The notes under the pieces: model-generated | Databases searched by the model: none | What the model was told of the DNA's origin: nothing | The model's input: only the letters and a program-made list of their open reading frames with translations | Source of the DNA: G963669295 sp963669295 | GTDB lineage: Bacteria > Bacteroidota > Bacteroidia > Flavobacteriales_D > CALLUQ01 | NCBI GenBank assembly: GCA_963669295.1 | Contig: OY769938.1 | Location: forward strand, 3,472,001 to 3,536,000 | Length of the DNA stretch: 64,000 nt | Reading direction: 5' to 3' | Part shown: positions 27,457-33,753 of the stretch, in pieces | Numbering within the stretch: the stretch's first letter is position 1 | Layout: each line of letters starts with the position of its first letter | Translations under genes and position numbers: made by a program

Positions 27457-27939
27457 ATGAAAGACTTAAATACAAATGATTTTGGAGGAAGTCACATTGA
27501 TGCGGGGCTTTATCAGTGGGTACTTGATAATATCAAAGTAGGAAGTACAATATTAGAACTCGGTAGTGGCAAGGGGAGTACAAAAAACTTATCCAGCAGT
27601 TATCAAATGATTTCGATAGAAGAAGATTCAAAATATGTTGGGCTTTACAATAGTAAGTACATATACGCTCCAATAAAAAAGGGTTGGTACGATGTGGAGG
27701 TACTGCAAAAGATAGATGAAGATTATGATTTAATTATTGTTGATGGTCCGGTAGGCGAGGGGAATAGATGGGGGTTTTTGGATCATTTGAACCTTTTCAA
27801 TACCAATGTGCCTATTATTGTTGATGACATTCATAGGCAGGCTGAACTGGAGTTGTTGCAAAAACTTGCAAAAAGGCTTCAAAGAGACGCCTTTATCCCT
27901 AAAGGAGTTAAATACTTTGGAATTATACCATATGGCTAA
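27457..27939 (+). CDS. Class I SAM-methyltransferase-like protein, short
   Basis: The 160-residue product has an SAM-binding motif I in STILELGSGKGSTKNL and a following acidic strand end (MISIEEDSKYVG). EDYDLIIVDGPVGEGNRWGFLDHL resembles the motif seen in methyltransferase-like or O-methyltransferase proteins of glycan clusters (IDGxxG). It is shorter than typical methyltransferases (over 200 residues), so it may bind SAM-like ligands without being a standard enzyme. It overlaps the next gene by eight bases. Whether it methylates a sugar hydroxyl is inference from the context. Confidence 0.6.
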   Translation: MKDLNTNDFGGSHIDAGLYQWVLDNIKVGSTILELGSGKGSTKNLSSSYQMISIEEDSKYVGLYNSKYIYAPIKKGWYDVEVLQKIDEDYDLIIVDGPVGEGNRWGFLDHLNLFNTNVPIIVDDIHRQAELELLQKLAKRLQRDAFIPKGVKYFGIIPYG

Positions 27940-28744
27940 ATATAGAATTATAACAACTACCAATGAATCGTCTACCTATTTGAATTTTTGGCCCTCGGTA
28001 GCTCAAATGTGGGAAAAACATCTAGATTGCGAAGTTACATTGGGGTTTATTACTTCTAGAAAAGAAGAAGATGCGTTGGTGAAAGAAATGCAAAGGCATG
28101 GGAATGTTGTATTGTTCACTCCGATTCAAGGAATTCATACTGGAAATCAAGCAAAAGTTTCTCGCTTGTACTTATCTACCATATATCCAAATGAATTATG
28201 CATTATAGTTGACATTGATATGTATCTACTTAATGGTGAGTTTTTTAAGGAAGAGTGGTTAAAGCATGTTCATGAACATAAATTACTGGCAATTGGTGGT
28301 AATGCTTATTATAATTCCAGGGAGGAGGGAAAGTTTCCTATGTGTTATACCATGGGGTATTCTTCTGTTTTTCAACAATTGATAAATCCAATGAAGTTGG
28401 CTTATAATGAGTTGATTAATAGTTGGAAAGGTCTCAGGGTTATTGATCAAAAAGAGGCTGTAGATAATAAGCCAGAGCGTTTCTCAGATGAGTCGTTATT
28501 GCGAGCATTGATCAAAAAAACAGGGTTTACAAAGATAATTCACCTTGATCGAGAAGATTTTGTGGGCATGTCAGCTACTAGAAGGTTGGATCGGGTTAAT
28601 TGGAAGATTGATAAACACCGATTAATAACAGGAGATTACATTGATTGTGCGCCAACAAGGCCCGCTAATTACGAACAGTTAACTGAAGTGTGGAAGTATC
28701 TTGGACTTGATATGGAACGGGTTAGGTTAAAGCATGAATTATGA
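27932..28744 (+). CDS. GT-A-type glycosyltransferase-like protein
   Basis: The product, 270 residues from ATG 27932, starts MAKYRIITTTNESSTYLNFW. The central CIIVDIDMYLLNGEFFKEEW contains a DxDxxL metal-site motif typical of small GT-A enzymes, with HTGNQAKVSRLYLSTIYPNE directly before it, as in the PF03407-like nucleotide-diphospho-sugar transferases. ERFSDESLLRALIKKTGF is a matching C-terminal element. The longer frame starting at 27806 lies wholly inside the upstream gene in another frame and was rejected. It overlaps the following gene by four bases. AT-rich. Substrate unknown. Confidence 0.65.
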   Translation: MAKYRIITTTNESSTYLNFWPSVAQMWEKHLDCEVTLGFITSRKEEDALVKEMQRHGNVVLFTPIQGIHTGNQAKVSRLYLSTIYPNELCIIVDIDMYLLNGEFFKEEWLKHVHEHKLLAIGGNAYYNSREEGKFPMCYTMGYSSVFQQLINPMKLAYNELINSWKGLRVIDQKEAVDNKPERFSDESLLRALIKKTGFTKIIHLDREDFVGMSATRRLDRVNWKIDKHRLITGDYIDCAPTRPANYEQLTEVWKYLGLDMERVRLKHEL

Positions 28745-29601
28745 AAATCCTCATCATACAAGAGCGGGGCAGGCATGAAAAAAACAGGGAGTTTAGAGAG
28801 GCATTAAACTTCCAACGTGCGTTTAAACACTTTGATGTGGAGGTAGTGGTGTGGGGACTGAATTACGATAATTTCAACACCCCCTTTCAACAGGTAGCAA
28901 AGGATGTGGATATTATTTTTCTATTGGAAAACTACGAGTCAGGGCGTTGGGTGCCTGATCTATCCAGGTATAACCAGCTTAAAGTATTTTGGTCCATCGA
29001 TTCGCATTGTATTTTAAAAAGTCATGTAAACACATGTAGACGTCATGGTATTCACATCTGTTTAAATGCCATCGATTCTCATCAAGGTCATTTTAGTAGT
29101 TTTTGCAAGACACATTGGTTCCCCAATGCTTATCCTGATGACCTTATCTTCCCCATGCCTGACATTCAAAAGACAGTGGATGTAGGGTTTTGTGGTAATT
29201 TCTTAAATCGGAAAAATTGGGTTGATTTGCTAGGGAAAAAATATGGATTAACCCCTGATGTTATGGTGATAGGAAATGATATGGTGCGTGCTATCAATGG
29301 TTACAAAATTCATTTTAATAGGAACATTTCTAACGACATTAATTACCGTACTTTTGAAACGCTAGGGTGCCAAACATTATTGCTGACCAATCATACTGAG
29401 AATCTCGAACAACTGTTTACCATCGGAGAAGAATTGATCACTTATACTTCTGAGCAGGATCTTTTGGAAAAAGTAAAATACTACCTTGAACATCAAGAAG
29501 AGCGAGAGCGAATTGCCTTGAAGGGGCATCAAAGGGTAAAACAACAGCACACATATAAAGAACGGGCAAAAACATTTTTAGAAATGGTGAAAAACCACTA
29601 A
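28741..29601 (+). CDS. CgeB-like family 1 glycosyltransferase
   Basis: The 286-residue product is a GT-B enzyme of the CgeB/Glyco_trans_1_2 type: MKILIIQERGRHEKNREFRE at the N-terminus, KVFWSIDSHCILKSHV in the middle, VDVGFCGNFLNRKNWVDLL at the domain hinge and INYRTFETLGCQTLLLTNHTENL followed by EELITYTSEQDLLEKVKYYL at the C-terminal nucleotide-binding half. It ends the cluster; its stop overlaps the convergent DNA polymerase IV gene by four bases. The gene is less AT-rich than the preceding ones. Sugar specificity is unknown. Confidence 0.75.
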   Translation: MKILIIQERGRHEKNREFREALNFQRAFKHFDVEVVVWGLNYDNFNTPFQQVAKDVDIIFLLENYESGRWVPDLSRYNQLKVFWSIDSHCILKSHVNTCRRHGIHICLNAIDSHQGHFSSFCKTHWFPNAYPDDLIFPMPDIQKTVDVGFCGNFLNRKNWVDLLGKKYGLTPDVMVIGNDMVRAINGYKIHFNRNISNDINYRTFETLGCQTLLLTNHTENLEQLFTIGEELITYTSEQDLLEKVKYYLEHQEERERIALKGHQRVKQQHTYKERAKTFLEMVKNH

Positions 29602-30665
29602 AAATCCAACGTCAACTGATACCCTTTGCCTCTTTTTACTTCGGTATTCAGGTTCGAAACACCAACGCCTAGCAATCGTACAGGTTTTGCTACTGGCTCT
29701 TGTTGCAACAGCTCTTCCACCACTTTAAAAATTTCATCTTTGCCCTGGGTGAAATGCGGCAATGTTTTGCTGCGGGTTTGTAGCGTGAAATCGTTGTACT
29801 TTAACTTTAGCGTAATGGTTTTGCCCATGGTTTCGGTATTTTCCAACCGCTTAATAACCTCCTGGGTAATGCCTTCCAGCTTATTCAACATGATGGGTGC
29901 TTCCTCTAAATCGCGGTCAAATGTATTTTCAGCACTGATGGATTTTCGAATGCGGTCAGGACTTACCGGTCGATGGTCTTCGCTGCGTACTATTTTGTAA
30001 TAAAACCCACCGGCTTTGCCAAAGTTGCGCACCAAATCTACCCGTTCCCATTGCCGCAAGTCGGCTCCAGTATGAATGCCCAACTCCTTCATTTTGGCAG
30101 CGGTTACCTTGCCAATACCAAAAAACTTTTCGATGGGCAGCGTATCAATAAAGGCTGCTGCTGCTTCGGGTACAATCACAAACAGCCCGTTGGGCTTGTT
30201 TACGTCAGAAGCAATTTTGGCCAAAAACTTGTTGAACGATACTCCGGCCGAAGCGGTGAGTTGTGTTTCCTCCAAAATGCGCTGTTTAATGGCCTGGGCA
30301 ATGAGCGTGGCGGAGGGCAGGTTCATCTTGTTCTCGGTAACATCCAAATAAGCTTCATCCAACGACAACGGCTCTACCAAATCGGTAAACTCTTTAAAGA
30401 TCTCCATTACCTGTTTCGATACCGACTTGTATACGTCGAACCTGCGTTGGGTAAAAATAATTTCGGGGCACTTGCGGTAAGCAATGGCAGAAGGCATGGC
30501 AGAATGTACCCCGTACTGGCGTGCTTCGTAACTGGCAGCAGCAACTACGCCCCGGTCTTTAGAGCCACCCACAGCCACAGGCTTGCCACGCAACTCGGGA
30601 AAATCGCGTTGCTCAATCGACGCAAAAAAAGCGTCCATATCGATGTGAATGATCTTTCGGGTCAA
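29598..30665 (-). CDS. dinB: DNA polymerase IV (Y-family translesion polymerase)
   Basis: The 355-residue product is a standard DinB. The catalytic carboxylates are in IIHIDMDAFFASIEQRDFP at the N-terminus and EPLSLDEAYLDVT in the middle; the steric-gate region YEARQYGVHSAMPSAIA and helix-hairpin-helix segment FFGIGKVTAAKMKELGIHTG are present, and the little-finger domain follows. It synthesises past DNA lesions with low fidelity. The C-terminus (KRGKGYQLTLDF) ends in a QLTLDF beta-clamp-binding peptide. The upstream S4-domain gene is 20 bases away on the same strand, so both are probably one operon with a hairpin in its leader. Confidence 0.97.
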   Translation of the reverse strand: MTRKIIHIDMDAFFASIEQRDFPELRGKPVAVGGSKDRGVVAAASYEARQYGVHSAMPSAIAYRKCPEIIFTQRRFDVYKSVSKQVMEIFKEFTDLVEPLSLDEAYLDVTENKMNLPSATLIAQAIKQRILEETQLTASAGVSFNKFLAKIASDVNKPNGLFVIVPEAAAAFIDTLPIEKFFGIGKVTAAKMKELGIHTGADLRQWERVDLVRNFGKAGGFYYKIVRSEDHRPVSPDRIRKSISAENTFDRDLEEAPIMLNKLEGITQEVIKRLENTETMGKTITLKLKYNDFTLQTRSKTLPHFTQGKDEIFKVVEELLQQEPVAKPVRLLGVGVSNLNTEVKRGKGYQLTLDF

Positions 30666-30685
30666 GACCCTTAAAGATAGGCAAA

Positions 30686-30892
30686 CTAGCGCACAACAAT
30701 GCGGTGCCCTTCGAATTCTATTTCGTCGCCTTTGCGCACTTTATACCGTTTCCTCAGCTCAGTGGTGCCGTTGCACATTACCATCCCTTCACTCACCACC
30801 ATCTTGGCCTCACCACCACTTCCAACAAGGTTGGTGGCCTTTAACAACTTAATGAGTTCGATGTATTCGGTGTCCAATTCAAATTCAATCAT
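30686..30892 (-). CDS. Small S4-domain RNA-binding protein (YaaA/YbcJ-like)
   Basis: The 68-residue product is a single S4 domain: EYIELIKLLKATNLVGSGGEAK and VVSEGMVMCNGTTELRKRYK, with the family's GGEAK and VNG/CNG positions, plus a C-terminal DEIEFEGHRIVVR strand. Family members bind structured RNA, often ribosomal. The start at 30892 (MIEFELDTEYIEL) matches the usual N-terminus; a Met twelve bases upstream is the alternative. It precedes dinB by 20 bases, giving an unexpected S4-dinB operon pairing. Confidence 0.88.
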   Translation of the reverse strand: MIEFELDTEYIELIKLLKATNLVGSGGEAKMVVSEGMVMCNGTTELRKRYKVRKGDEIEFEGHRIVVR

Positions 30893-30907
30893 AAGGTAAT
30901 GCATTAA

Positions 30908-30921
30908 CCCTGTAAACAGGG
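30908..30921. promoter_or_regulatory. Palindrome in the leader of the S4-dinB operon
   Basis: CCCTGTAAACAGGG is a 14-base inverted repeat (six-pair arms, AA centre) between the -7 element and the S4 start codon. It may be an operator, for example for damage control of dinB, or an mRNA hairpin. Confidence 0.4.
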
Positions 30922-30935
30922 ATGAAATGATTCTG

Positions 30936-30953
30936 CAAATTTACTTAAGTTTG
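30936..30953. promoter_or_regulatory. Divergent -7 elements between the S4-dinB operon and the HD gene
   Basis: TAAATTTG (minus strand, 30943-30936) and TAAGTTTG (plus strand, 30946-30953) both match TAnnTTTG and are only two bases apart, back to back. No clear -33 TTG was found for either, so strength is uncertain. Confidence 0.45.
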
Positions 30954-31007
30954 TAACTTAATTGATGTTTTATAGTTTAATTACTTAACATCAGCAATTT
31001 TCTTCGT

Positions 31008-31592
31008 TTGACAGGTATATTAGAAAAAGTAAAGGCCCATGTTTCTGCAATGATTGTAGAAAAAATGTCGGACGAATATACTTACCACAGCCTGGCCCAT
31101 ACCCTTGAAGTAGTGAAAGACAGTGCCGAAATTGGCAGAGGATGTCAGTTGAGTGAGGAGGAGATGGAAATGCTGGAGATTGCAGCGTGGTTTCACGACT
31201 CAGGCTATACCATTACCTATGAAGATCATGAGCGCTTAGGAGCCGATATGGCGCGCGAATTTCTTTCGGCAATGCAATACCCCACTGCAAAAATTCAATT
31301 GATTACCGAATGCATTATGGCTACCAGTATTCCGCAAAGCCCGGACCATATTGTAGCCAGCGTGTTGTGTGATGCCGACCTGTGCCACCTGGGGCGAACA
31401 GACTATAACGAAAAAGCTTCGTTGTTGCGAAAGGAGTGGGAAATTACACGCGACTGGCAGTATACCGATTCCGAGTGGTACGAGAAAACGGTGGAGTTTT
31501 TTAAAAGCCATAATTTCCATACCAACTATGCCCACGAGCATTTCCGCGAGCAAAAGTGGAAGAACATTCGGGAAATGGAAGGGTGGATTTAA
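31008..31592 (+). CDS. HD-domain phosphohydrolase
   Basis: The 194-residue product has the HD motif set: YTYHSLAHTLEVV (first His), AAWFHDSGYTITYEDHERLG (His-Asp pair) and CDADLCHLGRTDY (distal Asp). HD proteins are metal-dependent phosphohydrolases, here probably acting on nucleotides or (p)ppGpp-like molecules; sequence does not decide. The start is TTG at 31008, since an in-frame stop precedes it and the nearest ATG (inside MIVEKM) would cut the first helix. Its promoter may be the TAAGTTTG element 55 bases upstream. Monocistronic; the next gene is convergent, stopping four bases away. Confidence 0.85.
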   Translation: MTGILEKVKAHVSAMIVEKMSDEYTYHSLAHTLEVVKDSAEIGRGCQLSEEEMEMLEIAAWFHDSGYTITYEDHERLGADMAREFLSAMQYPTAKIQLITECIMATSIPQSPDHIVASVLCDADLCHLGRTDYNEKASLLRKEWEITRDWQYTDSEWYEKTVEFFKSHNFHTNYAHEHFREQKWKNIREMEGWI

Positions 31593-31595
31593 TCC

Positions 31596-32450
31596 TTAGT
31601 ACAAGTATTCCAATAACAATTCGAGGTTGTCTGTTTGAATTACATCAGGATGTTTTTCAATGGCTTCAATGGTACCTACCTGAGAGCGTATGCTAAACAA
31701 CCCAACTTTAATGCCAGCAGCGTGTGCCGCCTCAACATCGTCTTTATTCAAATCATCATTCTCAGTAATCAACCCTTCATAGCCATTGGCTACTGCTATT
31801 TCGATGGCCAGCGAAACAGGCTCTACTTCAATCATTAACCTCACATTGGTATCAAGGGCTTGTATTTTGTTGAGCAGGGTCCTTGAGTTGTTGATCACCA
31901 CCGTCCATTCGTGGGCACCGTAGCGCTGAATTAATTCTACCACTTTTGCGGCCAGGGTATCTTTGTCGGGAAAGTTGCTTTCGTCGCAATTGTTCACTGT
32001 GCGCAAGTCGAGGTAAATGATGGGGGTAGGGGTATAGTTGGCATAGGTTTGCATTACCTGCTCCAGTGTTACCAGGTATTCATCGTCGTGAATGTTGGAG
32101 CCAATGTTTTGATTGTACTTGCATTGCAACAAATCGGCAGCATAGGTTTCATTGATGCAGCCAAAACAATTGGTGCTGCTTTGCAATTCTTCGTTGTGGT
32201 ATAAAAACAACACGTTGTCTTTGCTCAACTGAACATCTACCTCTACACCATCGGCATTGTAACCGTCGATGGCCAGGCTAATGGAACTCATGCTATTGGT
32301 AGGGTAGGGGTTGGTATACGATTGAAACCCGGCACCCCCATGTCCTATGGCTTCTATTCGTCCACCATTAAGGTTATTGATGTTGTCTACATTTACCTTT
32401 TTACATCCGGCAAATACCAACAACATCGCTATGTATATCCATGTTTTCAT
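31596..32450 (-). CDS. Glycerophosphodiester phosphodiesterase lipoprotein
   Basis: The 284-residue product has a lipoprotein signal (MKTWIYIAMLLVFAGC). The GDPD TIM-barrel motifs are intact: IEAIGHGGAGF (catalytic His), YNADGVEVDVQLSKDNVLFLYHNEEL (metal Glu/Asp and second His), and ending strands LITENDDLNKDDV and HPDVIQTDNLELLLEYL. It hydrolyses glycerophosphodiesters, releasing glycerol-3-phosphate and an alcohol, at the cell surface or periplasm. It overlaps the upstream gene by four bases, so the two are translationally coupled. Confidence 0.9.
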   Translation of the reverse strand: MKTWIYIAMLLVFAGCKKVNVDNINNLNGGRIEAIGHGGAGFQSYTNPYPTNSMSSISLAIDGYNADGVEVDVQLSKDNVLFLYHNEELQSSTNCFGCINETYAADLLQCKYNQNIGSNIHDDEYLVTLEQVMQTYANYTPTPIIYLDLRTVNNCDESNFPDKDTLAAKVVELIQRYGAHEWTVVINNSRTLLNKIQALDTNVRLMIEVEPVSLAIEIAVANGYEGLITENDDLNKDDVEAAHAAGIKVGLFSIRSQVGTIEAIEKHPDVIQTDNLELLLEYLY

Positions 32451-32998
32451 CGGTTAAATAGGTGGTAAACGCTTAAACGAAACACGGTATTATAGCCCCC
32501 AAAGTTCTCGCGTACATTGAGGTAATGGTTGTACAGGTTCCTGTTGTAAAGCCCCAGGTTAATGGAATTGGCAATGTGAATCTTTTCAGATGTTTTCCAA
32601 AGCAGCCCATAGCCTGCACTGTATTCGTGCGTGTAGGCGGTTTTTTCTTCGCAACTGGCAAACCTACAATCCGGAGAAGATAATTGCAGTTGATAGTCGA
32701 GGTTAATAAAACCGTTCCACCGCTGTTCCTTTCCGGTGGGGAAATAGCGAAAATTGGTAGCGACTCCAGATGCTCCTTCGGCCGGCAATGCCGATTGCGT
32801 AAGCGATAATTTAGGGCCAAGAAATAATGTCCACTTAGGATGATGGATACCAACACCAAGGGCAATGTTAAAGCCGGTGTATGATAACGAGCTGGCAAAT
32901 GCAACGCTTTTTGTGATAGGCTTCTTTTCAACCACTTCCTGGGCAGTAGCTGAAAGGATGCACAACAGCAATAGAATAGATGTTAACAGGCGTTTCAT
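32447..32998 (-). CDS. Exported small beta-rich protein (possible outer-membrane barrel)
   Basis: The 183-residue product has a signal peptide (MKRLLTSILLLLCILSATAQ) and no other recognised domain. The mature part alternates polar and hydrophobic residues with many Tyr/Gly/Asn, ending in TVFRLSVYHLFNR: a C-terminal hydrophobic strand typical of outer-membrane barrels. Segments such as LSYTGFNIALGVGIHHPKW and GFINLDYQLQL suit strands. It is the first gene of a pair with the GDPD lipoprotein. Function unknown. Confidence 0.65.
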   Translation of the reverse strand: MKRLLTSILLLLCILSATAQEVVEKKPITKSVAFASSLSYTGFNIALGVGIHHPKWTLFLGPKLSLTQSALPAEGASGVATNFRYFPTGKEQRWNGFINLDYQLQLSSPDCRFASCEEKTAYTHEYSAGYGLLWKTSEKIHIANSINLGLYNRNLYNHYLNVRENFGGYNTVFRLSVYHLFNR

Positions 32999-33017
32999 AT
33001 TGCGAAAATGGCTGCTG

Positions 33018-33025
33018 CAAAGCTA
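33018..33025 (-). promoter_or_regulatory. -7 element for the barrel-GDPD gene pair
   Basis: On the minus strand the bases read TAGCTTTG, an exact TAnnTTTG match 19 bases before the start codon at 32998. A TTG lies 24 bases further upstream, slightly beyond the usual spacing. Confidence 0.4.
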
Positions 33026-33066
33026 ACCATTACTAATCATTAAAAGAAGCAATAAAAAATGGATGC

Positions 33067-33753
33067 TTAATTGAAGTGATGGAAAATGCACCAATCGAAG
33101 GGAGCCCAAAGCGCTGTTTTTACACCAGCTGTTTTTAACCCGTTGTTGGCCCATACGTTACAAGTCTTAAGCAGGTAATAACTGCCCTTTCCTTCGTAAA
33201 AATTATCATTCATGTTGTAATAGCCAGCATTTTCAATGAGCATAGCCTTGCCTTGTGTGGTGGTAAAGCCACTTTTAATGTATTGCACCAGTCGGGTGTA
33301 TTGTGCCACACTAATTCGAATTGATTTCACCGACTCGCTTGCTTTAGGTGTGCGCAGCAAATAACTGACGTGCATGGCTGTAGGGCTTTCTAAAAACATG
33401 GCCTTTACAGCGGTAGAAGCCTTTAGGTCCGCCCAGGTTGGAGTGTCTAGGTAAAACCCTTTGTCGCCCCATCCAAAAGCAATGTATGGTGCACGGTTGG
33501 AGTTGGGGGCAAAGTCGTTGGGGTCGATGAAACCCGACCAATCCATCACAGCTGTTTTGGTAGGAACACACAAATCGGTATGCACTCCATTGGTCATCAC
33601 CAATAAATCAATGCCTTCTTCGCTTGACGCGAAATCGGTGTTTACCGGAATCATCGCCAACACAAATGCCAGAGCGAGGTAGCCGATGATAAGCGCAATG
33701 AATAACTCAATGCTAAACAGGACCGCGAATGTTATTTTTTTAAGTGCCTTCAA
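33067..33753 (-). CDS. TIGR02117/DUF2459-family membrane-anchored protein
   Basis: The 228-residue product has an N-terminal membrane segment (IELFIALIIGYLALAFVLAM) followed by a periplasmic domain with the signature phrases NGVHTDLCVPT and PYIAFGWGDKGFYLDTPTW of the family named TIGR02117 (urease-region conserved protein, also DUF2459). YYNMNDNFYEGKGSYYLLKTCNVWANNGLK near the C-terminus includes the conserved Cys and Asn, reminiscent of NlpC/P60-like papain folds (inference). Overlaps the upstream acyltransferase gene by four bases. Function unknown. Confidence 0.8.
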   Translation of the reverse strand: MKALKKITFAVLFSIELFIALIIGYLALAFVLAMIPVNTDFASSEEGIDLLVMTNGVHTDLCVPTKTAVMDWSGFIDPNDFAPNSNRAPYIAFGWGDKGFYLDTPTWADLKASTAVKAMFLESPTAMHVSYLLRTPKASESVKSIRISVAQYTRLVQYIKSGFTTTQGKAMLIENAGYYNMNDNFYEGKGSYYLLKTCNVWANNGLKTAGVKTALWAPFDWCIFHHFN

